This document shows positions 24,630 to 31,938 of a stretch of DNA of 50,934 nucleotides, piece by piece (the stretch's first letter is position 1; the number at the start of each line of letters is the position of its first letter). The notes under the pieces are model-generated. The model did not search any database. It saw only the letters and a list, made by a program, of their open reading frames with translations, and had not been told where the DNA came from. Both the position numbers and the translations under genes were made by a program. The DNA is from Mycobacteriales bacterium (GTDB lineage Bacteria; Actinomycetota; Actinomycetes; Mycobacteriales; CADCTP01), in contig DASYKU010000109.1 in NCBI GenBank assembly GCA_035995165.1, positions 1-50,934 of the forward strand, read 5' to 3'.

Positions 24630-25142
24630 ATGGGCCGGGAGAACGACGAGGACTTCCGCGAGTTCGTCGCGACGCGGTCACCGGCGCTGTTGCGTACGGC
24701 GTACCTGCTGACCGGCGACCGCGGGCTGGCCGAGGACCTGGTGCAGAGCGCGCTGACCCGCGCGTACCGGCACTGGGCGCGGGTCCGCACCGCCGGCAGC
24801 CCCGAGGCGTACGTCCGGACGATCCTGCTCAACGAGCAGCGGCGGTGGTGGCGCAAGCCGAGCAGCCGCGAGGTGTTGGCCGGCGAGCTGCCCGAGCGGC
24901 CCGGGCGGGACGAGCCGGCCGCGGTCGACGAGCGGGACCGGCTCTGGCGGCCGCTGCAGCAGATGCCGCCGCGGACGAAGGCGATCCTGATCCTGCGCTA
25001 CTGGGAGGACTTCTCCGAGATCGCGACCGCGGAGATCCTCGGCTGCTCGGTCGGCAGCGTGAAGAGCCAGGCCTCCCGCGGGCTCCGCCGCCTGCAGGCC
25101 CTCCTCGATCCGGCCAACGCGACCGAAGGAGGCGCACGGTGA
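24630..25142 (+). CDS. SigE-family ECF RNA polymerase sigma factor (copy 2)
   Basis: A 170-residue paralogue of the copy-1 factor, nearly collinear with it: NDEDFREFVATRSPALLRTAYLLTGDRGLAEDLVQ and ILRYWEDFSEIATAEILGCSVG, ending in a SQASRGLRRLQ helix. Differences cluster in the region 2-4 linker. A GGGAGGGCGG stretch precedes the ATG. The TGA overlaps the next GTG start (25139-25142). Confidence 0.93.
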   Translation: MGRENDEDFREFVATRSPALLRTAYLLTGDRGLAEDLVQSALTRAYRHWARVRTAGSPEAYVRTILLNEQRRWWRKPSSREVLAGELPERPGRDEPAAVDERDRLWRPLQQMPPRTKAILILRYWEDFSEIATAEILGCSVGSVKSQASRGLRRLQALLDPANATEGGAR

Positions 25143-26506
25143 CCGACGACCTGACCCGAGCCGAGAACGCGCTCCGCGACCTGCTGACCGACCGCGCCGA
25201 CGATGCGCCCAGCGTGCCCGGCCTCTACACCGCCGTCCGCCGCCGCAGCCGCCGCCGGACCACCGCCGGGGCTGTCGCGGCCGCGGCGGCCGTCGTGCTG
25301 GTCGCCGTGCCGGTCGTGGTCGCGGCCCGCCCCGACCGGGCCCCGGCCCCGGCGGCGACAGCGCCGACGCCGAGCGCGCGTCCGGGGGCAGCACCGTGCG
25401 TCCCGCCGTACGCGTCGATCAAGCCGGTGGCCGGACTGCGTGCGCCGGGCCCGGTGGCCGGGTCCCTCGGCCACGACCTGCCGATCGTGACCGCGGTCCT
25501 GCGGGCCGGCTGGAACGACCTGCTGGTTCGGACCGCGGTGCCCGGCGGCCGCCTGGACCCGGCCACCGCCCACGTACGGATGGTGCAGCGGACCGAGGAC
25601 GGCCTGATCGTCGGCGACGTCGGGGCGACCCGGCCCGACGGCAAGGTCGGCTGGGATGTGGCCGTCGTCGGCACCGACGTGAACCGCCTCAAGGTCGACC
25701 ACAACGCGTCGGTGTACGAGGGTTCCGGCGGCCGGGCCCTGCCCAACGGAGGGACCGCGTTCATCAACCAGATCACCGCCTGCGGCGTGACGTACGTCGT
25801 CGTCATGGCGCCGGCCGGCAGCACCGCCACGGCGACCTGGACCGCCGACGTCCGGGCGGACGGGACGCTGGTCGGCGGCTCAGCGCCGGTGCCGATGCGG
25901 GCCGACGGGTTCGCGGTGTTCCCGCCGCCGGTGCAGAACAGGGAGATCCGGGTGGCGGTGAGCAAGGACGGCCGGGAGATCTACAGCCTGAACGTGGGCA
26001 CCCGGACGACGCAGCCGCGGCGGCCGAGCCACGAGGAGCTGGCCACGTCGCTGGAGCGCGCTCCGGGTGACGGGGACTGGCCGATCGCGGTGGAGCTGAT
26101 CCAGCAGCAGTGGCACCTGGTGCCGGTCGACCAGTCCGACCCGCGGGTGCTCTGGAGCGGACGCACCGCCTCCGGCCACACGGTCGTGGTCGCGACCACC
26201 GCCCTGCCGTCGGGGGCCCGCTACGTCTGGGGCGCGGCCGAGTCCGCCACCCCGGGCCCGTTCTTCCCCTTCGACGGGCTGCTCGGGTCGGGGAAGCTGG
26301 ACGACACCGCGCTGGTGATCCGGATGCGGGTCGCCGGCAACGCGACCGCGGTCGTGTTCACCGGCACCCATCGGGTCCACGCCGGCAGCCGGACGACCAC
26401 CGCGACCGGGGGGCTGATCGTCGAGGGTGGCGGCCCGGTCGAGGTCGACGGTCTGCAGACCGTCGACGTGACCGACCTGCCGCACTTCCCGGGTCCCGCG
26501 CTCTGA
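25139..26506 (+). CDS. Single-pass membrane protein, candidate sigma-factor partner (copy 2)
   Basis: A 455-residue paralogue of the protein at 23240. It shares the cytoplasmic LRDLLTDRADD... YTAVRRRSRRR segment, one Ala/Val-rich membrane helix (about 41-62), a Pro/Ala linker, and an extracytoplasmic domain with DPRVLWSGRTASGHT, TTALPSGARYVWGAA and a C-terminal Thr/Gly strand region. Overlap with the sigma gene is GTGA. Two Cys in the outer domain could form a disulphide. No known anti-sigma domain is recognisable; function inferred from context only. Confidence 0.6.
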   Translation: MTDDLTRAENALRDLLTDRADDAPSVPGLYTAVRRRSRRRTTAGAVAAAAAVVLVAVPVVVAARPDRAPAPAATAPTPSARPGAAPCVPPYASIKPVAGLRAPGPVAGSLGHDLPIVTAVLRAGWNDLLVRTAVPGGRLDPATAHVRMVQRTEDGLIVGDVGATRPDGKVGWDVAVVGTDVNRLKVDHNASVYEGSGGRALPNGGTAFINQITACGVTYVVVMAPAGSTATATWTADVRADGTLVGGSAPVPMRADGFAVFPPPVQNREIRVAVSKDGREIYSLNVGTRTTQPRRPSHEELATSLERAPGDGDWPIAVELIQQQWHLVPVDQSDPRVLWSGRTASGHTVVVATTALPSGARYVWGAAESATPGPFFPFDGLLGSGKLDDTALVIRMRVAGNATAVVFTGTHRVHAGSRTTTATGGLIVEGGGPVEVDGLQTVDVTDLPHFPGPAL

Positions 26507-26511
26507 GGGCT

Positions 26512-26539
26512 CAACCTCTGCCGCCGGTGCGGGCGTGTC
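26512..26539 (+). promoter_or_regulatory. Orphan CAACCTC promoter box
   Basis: CAACCTC (26512-26518) and CGTGTC (26534-26539) repeat the copy-1 promoter layout, but what follows is only a sigma-gene remnant. It might now drive the D-amino-acid oxidase gene. Confidence 0.4.
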
Positions 26540-26569
26540 ACGGTGCACAGGACGGCGGAGGGGCTGGAC

Positions 26570-26660
26570 GTGGATCCGAGCGCGGAGGACGAGTTCCGGG
26601 AGTTCGTGGTGGCGGTGACCGCGGTCTCGCCGAGGACCTCGGCCGCGGCGCACGGGTGCG
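26570..26660 (+). pseudogene. Remnant of a third ECF sigma gene
   Basis: Reads SAEDEFREFV in the position and frame of the sigma N-terminus (DEDFREFV in both intact copies), then jumps after a deletion to DNA resembling the GDRGLAEDL segment (ACCGCGG...GCCGAGGACCT). Its upstream CAACCTC box matches the intact cassettes. The frame runs on into the D-amino-acid oxidase gene, so an automatic caller could fuse them. Best explained as a decayed third cassette. Confidence 0.5.
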
Positions 26661-26674
26661 GCAGGATCGGCGGG

Positions 26675-27601
26675 GTGCGGGTCGTGGTGGTGGGGGCGGG
26701 CGTGATCGGGCTGACCTGCGCGCACCGGCTGGTGCGCGCAGGTCACACGGTCGAGGTCTGGAGCCGGGACGCGATCCAGGACACGACCTCCGCCGTCGCG
26801 GCCGCGGTCTGGTACCCGTACCGGGCCTTTCCCGAGGACGCGGTGACCCGGTGGGCCGGCGCGACCTACGACATGCTCTCGATCCTGTCCGTACGGCCGG
26901 AGACCGGCGTCGCGCTGCTGCGCGGCCGGGAGCTGTTCCGCCAGCCGCAGCCGGACCCGTGGTGGATGGCCGCGGTGCCGCGGCTGGGCCGGGTCACCGA
27001 CCTGCCGCCCGGCTACGCCGACGGGTACGAGTTCGCCGCGCCGGTCGTGCGGATGCCGGCCTACCTGCCCTGGTTGCTGGACGAGCTGGCCGCCGCCGGG
27101 GTGAGCTTCCGGGTCACCACGGTCACCGACCTGGCCGCTGTCCCGGCCGACGCGGTGGTCAACGCGACCGGCCTGGGCGCGCGCGAGCTGGCCGGCGACC
27201 CGGCGCTGACCGGCGTACGGGGTCAGGTGGTGCGGGTGGCGGACCCCGGGCTGGCCGGCTGGACGATCGACGAGGACCACCCCGACGGGATGGTGTACGT
27301 GGTGCCGCGCGGCACCGACGTCGTCTGCGGCGGCACCGCGGACGAGGGCGACGAGAGCACCGGACCCGACCCGGCCGTGGCCGGGAAGATCCTGGCCCGC
27401 TGCCGGGAGGTCGTCCCGGAGCTGCGCGACGCGCCTGTGCTCGGCCACGCGGTCGGGGTCCGCCCGGCCCGCCCGGCCGTACGGCTCGAGCGCGAGGGCG
27501 ACGTCGTGCACTGCTACGGCCACGGCGGCGCCGGCGTCACCCTGTCCTGGGGCTGCGCGGACGAGGTCGTCCGGCTGGTCGGTCAGGGCGGTCACGTGTA
27601 G
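26675..27601 (+). CDS. FAD-dependent D-amino-acid oxidase
   Basis: A 308-residue flavoprotein of the DAAO family that deaminates D-amino acids to 2-oxoacids. FAD-binding GAGVIGLTCAHRL is at the N-terminus, SAVAAAVWYPYR follows, and the C-terminal signature GHGGAGVTLSWG is present. GTG 26675 starts right at the Rossmann strand (RVVVVGAG); CAGGAT 7 nt upstream suggests a leaderless start. The open frame extends to 26543, but those residues belong to the sigma remnant. Confidence 0.88.
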   Translation: MRVVVVGAGVIGLTCAHRLVRAGHTVEVWSRDAIQDTTSAVAAAVWYPYRAFPEDAVTRWAGATYDMLSILSVRPETGVALLRGRELFRQPQPDPWWMAAVPRLGRVTDLPPGYADGYEFAAPVVRMPAYLPWLLDELAAAGVSFRVTTVTDLAAVPADAVVNATGLGARELAGDPALTGVRGQVVRVADPGLAGWTIDEDHPDGMVYVVPRGTDVVCGGTADEGDESTGPDPAVAGKILARCREVVPELRDAPVLGHAVGVRPARPAVRLEREGDVVHCYGHGGAGVTLSWGCADEVVRLVGQGGHV

Positions 27602-27657
27602 GTGTCGAGTATTGCCGGTCCATTGCCCGAAAGGGCGACGACGGCGACCATGCGGGT

Positions 27658-28833
27658 GTGCGTACGGCGTGGCTCGGCCTCGGGCTGCTGCTGGTGGTCG
27701 TGCTGACCGTGTGGGCGGTGGGCCGGGTCCGGTCGCGGCGGCGGTTCGCCACGTCCGCGGAGCGGGTCACGTTCGAGACGCTGCACACCGCCTCGCTGGC
27801 GGCCCCGCCGCTGCGGCTCGGGCTGAACGCGACCTCGGCCGGCAAGTCGGCCCGGCACCTGCGCTCGCTGCTCGGCACCCCGGCCGTCGCGATCTCCGAC
27901 ACCGAGCGCGCGCTGGTCTGGGAGGGCCCGGGCGACCACCACGCCGACCGGATCTGGACCGCGGCGTCCGAAGGCCCGCTGGCAAACGGGCGGCCGGTCG
28001 TGGTGCGGCCGGAGGAGCTGCTCTGCAACGACCCGATGTGCCTGGCCCGGGGCGCGGTCGTGGTGCCGATCGCGGTCGACGACCGGGTCGTCGGGACGCT
28101 GGCCGCGATCACCTCGACCGAGCCCGGACCGGGGCTGGTGCAGGCCGCGCTGGAGACCGCCCGCTGGGTGTCGACGCAGCTGGAGCTGGCCGAGCTGGAC
28201 CGGTCCCGGGCCCGGCTGGTGCGGGCCGAGGTCCGCGCGCTGCGGGCCCAGATCAGCCCGCACTTCGTCTACAACGCGCTGACCACGATCGCGTCCTTCG
28301 TCCGTACGGACCCGGAGCGGGCGCGGGAGCTGCTGCTGGAGTTCGCCGACTTCACCCGCTACTCGTTCCGCTCGCACGGCGAGTTCACCACGCTGGCCGA
28401 GGAGCTGCGCTCGATCGACCGGTACCTGACCCTGGAGCGGGCCCGCTTCGGCGACCGGCTGCAGGTTCGGCTGCAGATCGCGCCGGAGGTGCTGCCGGTG
28501 GCGGTGCCGTTCCTCGGCGTGCAACCGCTGGTGGAGAACGCCGTCCGGCACGGGCTGGCCGCGAAGACCGGTGTCGGCACCGTCTCGATCGTGGCCGAGG
28601 ACGCCGGGACCGCCTGCCTCATCAGCGTCGAGGACGACGGCGTCGGGATGGACCCCGAGGTGCTGCAGCGGCAGGCCGACGAGGGCGGGCACGTCGGCCT
28701 CGGCAACATCGACGACCGGCTGCGGTCGGTCTTCGGGGACGAGTTCGGCCTGGTGGTGGAGACCGCGCCCGGCGCGGGGACGAAGGTGAGCATGCGGATC
28801 CCGAAGTTCCACGCCGACGTGCGGGCGTCATGA
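27658..28833 (+). CDS. LytS-type sensor histidine kinase
   Basis: A 391-residue kinase with one N-terminal membrane helix (about 3-22), a GAF-like middle domain with CNDPMCLARGAVVVPI, and a His_kinase domain with phospho-acceptor His202 in QISPHFVYNALTTIASFVR and ATP-site motifs PLVENAVRHGL and GLGNIDDRL. The family (LytS/YehU/YpdA) often senses carboxylates or cell-envelope state. GTG 27658 is the best start. It overlaps the bridging ORF at 28830 by ATGA; the LytTR partner follows and two symporters lie downstream. Confidence 0.9.
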   Translation: MRTAWLGLGLLLVVVLTVWAVGRVRSRRRFATSAERVTFETLHTASLAAPPLRLGLNATSAGKSARHLRSLLGTPAVAISDTERALVWEGPGDHHADRIWTAASEGPLANGRPVVVRPEELLCNDPMCLARGAVVVPIAVDDRVVGTLAAITSTEPGPGLVQAALETARWVSTQLELAELDRSRARLVRAEVRALRAQISPHFVYNALTTIASFVRTDPERARELLLEFADFTRYSFRSHGEFTTLAEELRSIDRYLTLERARFGDRLQVRLQIAPEVLPVAVPFLGVQPLVENAVRHGLAAKTGVGTVSIVAEDAGTACLISVEDDGVGMDPEVLQRQADEGGHVGLGNIDDRLRSVFGDEFGLVVETAPGAGTKVSMRIPKFHADVRAS

Positions 28834-28898
28834 GCGGGCGCGGCGCGCGGCGCGCGCGGACCGGGCTCGGCGCACAGCGCGCGGAGCGCAGGCGATGA
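28830..28898 (+). CDS. Tiny Arg-rich ORF bridging kinase and regulator
   Basis: A 22-codon frame MSGRGARRARTGLGAQRAER... whose ATG overlaps the kinase TGA (28830-28833) and whose TGA overlaps the regulator ATG (28895-28898). Both overlaps are ATGA, so ribosomes could pass through all three frames. The first ten nucleotides (ATGAGCGGGC) recur at the regulator start, hinting at a local duplication. It has no recognisable domain and may exist only to couple translation. Confidence 0.45.
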   Translation: MSGRGARRARTGLGAQRAERRR

Positions 28899-29647
28899 GC
28901 GGGCCCCGGCGCCGGTTGCGGGTGCTCGCGGTGGACGACGAGCCGCCGGCGCTGGACGAGCTCGGCTACCTGCTGGACGCCGACCCGCGGGTCGACTCCG
29001 TGGTCCGGGCCGGCGACGCCGGCAGCGCGCTGCGCCTGCTGCGCGACGTCGACGCCGTCTTCCTCGACATCCGGATGCCGGGCATGGACGGGCTGGAGCT
29101 GGCCCGGGCGCTGCACCGGCATCCTGCGGCGCCGTCGATCGTGTTCGTCACCGCGCACGACGACCGGGCCGTGGACGCGTTCGACCTCGGCGCGGTCGAC
29201 TACCTGCTCAAGCCGTTGCGGCCGGAGCGGCTGGCCGAGTCGCTGCGCCGGGTCGTCGCCGCCCGCTCGGCCGGGCCGGACCTGGACCGGGCCGAGTACG
29301 AGGAGGTGATCCCGGTCGAGCTGGCCGGGCGCACCACGATGCTGCCGCGGGCCGAGGTGCGCTGGGTCGAGGCGCAGGGCGACTACGCCCGGCTGCACAC
29401 CGACGGGGCCTCGCACCTGATCCGGGTGCCGCTCTCGGTGCTGGCCGAGCGCTGGGCCGACGCCGGCTTCGTCCGCATCCACCGCTCGTACCTGGTCTCG
29501 CTGCGCGACGTCCGGGAGCTGCGGCTGACCGGATCCGGGTACGTCGTGCTCACCGGCGACCGCGAGCTGCCCGTCTCCCGCCGCCACACCCGCGAGCTCA
29601 AGGACCGCCTCATCCGAGCCACCAAAGCCGACTGGGCCCGCTCCTGA
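28895..29647 (+). CDS. LytTR family response regulator
   Basis: A 250-residue regulator with a receiver domain (AVDDEPPALDELGYLL, phospho-acceptor Asp58 in FLDIRMPGMDGLEL, Lys in YLLKPL) and a C-terminal LytTR DNA-binding domain (VRWVEAQGDYARLHTDG and FVRIHRSYLVSL). Such regulators bind direct repeats about 21 bp apart; a matching pair lies at 33474-33504 upstream of the second symporter operon. Partner of the kinase at 27658. Confidence 0.93.
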   Translation: MSGPRRRLRVLAVDDEPPALDELGYLLDADPRVDSVVRAGDAGSALRLLRDVDAVFLDIRMPGMDGLELARALHRHPAAPSIVFVTAHDDRAVDAFDLGAVDYLLKPLRPERLAESLRRVVAARSAGPDLDRAEYEEVIPVELAGRTTMLPRAEVRWVEAQGDYARLHTDGASHLIRVPLSVLAERWADAGFVRIHRSYLVSLRDVRELRLTGSGYVVLTGDRELPVSRRHTRELKDRLIRATKADWARS

Positions 29648-29654
29648 TGGTCTG

Positions 29655-29685
29655 GGGCCGGACCGGCAGCACTTCGGATCGGCCC
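29655..29685. terminator. Weak hairpin after the LytTR gene
   Basis: GGGCCG (29655-29660) can pair with CGGCCC (29680-29685) over a 19-nt loop, 8 nt after the stop. Only a modest terminator candidate. Confidence 0.3.
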
Positions 29686-29695
29686 TTCCCGCACG

Positions 29696-30195
29696 TCAGC
29701 CGGCGGGAGGAGCGAGCAGGGTGGAGAGGAAGACGGCGAGGTGGTGTTCGCGGGCGGGGACCGGGAAGGCGTCGAGGGTGGCGTTGACGGGGGCCACCGT
29801 GTCGAGGGTGAGGCCGGTCTCGGTGAGCAGCCGGACCAGTCCGCCCTCGTCCACTGTGGACAGGTCCACTCCGGACAGATCGACGGCGGCGGCCGGGCCG
29901 GCCGCCCGGGCCGCGGCCACCGGATCGCAGCCCCGGGTGACCCGGCGACCGCGAGAAGTGTGGTGTCCGGGACGCCCCGCACCCGCAGGCCTTCCACAGT
30001 GGACACTCCCGCGGCCAGCGTCAGCGGCGCCGACCGGGCCGCCAGCTTGAGCGAGCGGTAGCCCTCGACGCCGACCTGACGCAGCACCGCCCAGGCCGCC
30101 GCCAGCGGACCGGCCGACGTCGCGCGCTGCAGGGTCGGGGTGAGCACCGGGTACCCGGGCCAGCCCGCGTACGCGAACCAGGCCGCCCGCCGCAT
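29696..30195 (-). pseudogene. PLP-dependent decarboxylase-like fragment
   Basis: The minus strand encodes FAYAGWPGYPVLTPTLQRA...AGPLAAAWAVLRQVG, then EGLRVRGVPDTTLLAVAG, resembling the C-terminal third of group II PLP decarboxylases and sphingosine-phosphate-lyase-like proteins. The frame breaks near 29930 and continues as DPVAAARAAG... to a stop at 29696. The N-terminal two thirds, including the PLP-lysine region, are missing and replaced by an unrelated transporter fragment. The family call rests on a short stretch. Confidence 0.5.
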
Positions 30196-30324
30196 CGCCG
30201 GGACGCCGACCGTGTCGGTCAGGAAGATCAGCAGCAGCAGCCCGGGCACCGCGCCGAAGATGCCGGTGCCGATCGAGCCGATCCGGTAGCCGAGCAGCCG
30301 GCCGCGCGTCGGCTCGTCGGCCAC
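30196..30324 (-). pseudogene. N-terminal fragment of a GPH/MFS transporter
   Basis: Starting at GTG 30324 the minus strand reads MADEPTRGRLLGYRIGSIG, then one membrane helix and FLTDTVGVPA, the first helix of a glycoside-pentoside-hexuronide-type transporter. After 43 residues it runs directly into the PLP-enzyme fragment, so only the first helix survives. Confidence 0.5.
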
Positions 30325-30361
30325 GAGCCGGACCTCAGCGGGCAGCGACCACCCGCGAACC

Positions 30362-30628
30362 GCAGAGAATAATCTGCAGGGCCTCCTGGAGCAGAACTTC
30401 GCCCGCGCCGCCGACTTCATCGAGCACGTCGAGCAGTGGTCGCCGGCCTGGCAGGACTCGGCCACGTTCTCCGACTTCACCGCCCGGCTCGACGCCGCCG
30501 GGCTCGAGCAGCCCAACGACGAGCTGATGGACGTCATCAACCGCTACCGGGACCGGCCCGCCGCCGAGGGTGCCGAGACCGTCGTGGTCCAGCTCCAGTC
30601 GTTCCCGAGAAAGGGAGGCCCGTCGTGA
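30362..30628 (+). pseudogene. C-terminal fragment of an ArsR-type regulator
   Basis: About 88 codons (LLEQNFARAADFIEHVEQWS... ending ETVVVQLQSFP) resemble the C-terminal half of the large actinomycete ArsR-like regulators usually encoded just before an MFS exporter. No winged helix or start codon remains upstream, where the minus-strand fragments begin. Its TGA overlaps the GTG of the exporter remnant, preserving the original operon junction. Confidence 0.5.
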
Positions 30629-31526
30629 CCCGCGACTTCCGGCTGCTGCTGGCCGGCCAGACCGTGAGCCGGCTCGGCACCTCGGCCAGCTCCGTGGCCG
30701 TACCGCTGGTCGCGGTGACCACGCTGCACGCGAGCGCCCTGCAGGTCAGCCCCCGGCGCTGGCGCCGGACCAGCTGCCGGCCGGCAACGCCCGGCTGCAG
30801 GGGGGCGCGTCCGCGGCCGGGGTGGCCGGCCCGGGCGTCGCCGCCCTGCTGGCCACCCTCGGGGGCGCCGTCACCGCGCTGGTCGCGGACGCCGCCAGCT
30901 ACGTCGTCTCGGCCGGCTGCCTGCTGCGGATGCGGACCCGGGACCGGGTCGCGCCGGACCCGGGCCGGGAGTCGATGCTGGCCGCCGCCCGGACCGGGCT
31001 GCGGTTCACCGCCCGCGACCCCTACCTGCGGGTGCTGGCGAGCTACGGCGCCATGTCCAACCTGGCGCTCACCTCGTACCAGGCGATCCTGGTGGTGTTC
31101 CTGGTCCGGGAGGTCGGGCTGGGCTCGGGCATGGTCGGGCTGGTGCTGTACGAGTTCGGGGCCGGGGCCTGCGCGCTGCTGATGCCGCTGACCTCGGCCG
31201 GCTGGGGCGCGGCCTGGCTCGTCGCCGGCGACCCCGGGGTCGCCGCGGGGGTCGTGGCCGGCAACGTGATCAACTGCAGCTTCCGCCAGCGCTACTGCCC
31301 GCCCGCCCTGCTGGGCCGGGCCACCGCGAGCATGCGGGTGCTCAACTACGGCACGATGCCGCTGGCCGCGGTCCTCGGCGGCGCGCTGGCGACCACGATC
31401 GGGCTGCGCGCGACGATGTGGGCCGGGACCGCGGGCGTGCTGCTCGCCGCGACCGTCCTGCTGGTGGGCCCGGTGAAGACGCGCCGCGACCTGCCGGAGC
31501 ACGAGCGGGTGCCGGAAACCGTCTGA
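30625..31526 (+). pseudogene. Decayed MFS drug-exporter gene
   Basis: Begins as an intact exporter (GTG 30625: TRDFRLLLAGQTVSRLGTS) but after about 41 residues jumps frame near 30750 to DQLPAGNARLQGG, which normally lies about 90 residues further on. A second, in-frame loss of roughly 35 residues falls around FGAGACALLMPL. The remaining C-terminal half (CSFRQRYCPPALLGRATASMR and on) is well preserved. At least two deletions plus a frameshift make a functional transporter very unlikely. Confidence 0.7.
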
Positions 31527-31545
31527 GGATGGCAGTCTCGGCGAC

Positions 31546-31938
31546 ATGGACGGCACCGACGGCCCCGCGGACGAGCGGCCGCCGCCCCGCGTCCGGGTGG
31601 TGCTGGCCGGCGGCGCCCGGGCCCCCCGCCCGGACGCGGCCGCGCGGGAGATCGAGGACCAGACCCCGGTCGGTGAGGTCCTGGTCAAGGGGCTGATCCG
31701 GACCCAGCTGGCGCTGGCCGTCCGGCTCTCGCTGCTGGTCGTCGCGGTGTTCGGGATCCAGCCGTTGCTGTTCGCGCTCGCGCCGGGGGTGGACCGGATC
31801 CGGTTCGCCGGGCTGCCGCTGCCCTGGCTGCTGCTGGGCGTGCTGGCGTACCCGGTCGTGTTCGGCATCGCCTGGGCCTACGTCCGCGCAGCCGAACGCA
31901 ACGAGAAGCACTTCGCGGAACTCGTCAGCCGCGAATGA
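31546..31938 (+). CDS. Small two-helix membrane protein paired with a symporter
   Basis: A 130-residue protein with a charged N-terminus (about 50 residues) and two membrane helices: LALAVRLSLLVVAVFGIQPLL and LPWLLLGVLAYPVVFGIAW, then YVRAAERNEKHF. It overlaps the symporter gene by ATGA, and its topology mirrors the DUF485 protein at 33596, which also precedes a symporter. Probably an accessory subunit. CAGTCT 7 nt upstream of the ATG suggests leaderless transcription despite the decayed genes upstream. Confidence 0.75.
   Translation: MDGTDGPADERPPPRVRVVLAGGARAPRPDAAAREIEDQTPVGEVLVKGLIRTQLALAVRLSLLVVAVFGIQPLLFALAPGVDRIRFAGLPLPWLLLGVLAYPVVFGIAWAYVRAAERNEKHFAELVSRE

Noticed and set aside
26110-27657. 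Long open frame ahead of the LytS-type kinase
   Set aside because: It is a shadow of the membrane-protein and D-amino-acid-oxidase genes. Recognisable kinase sequence begins only at 27658.
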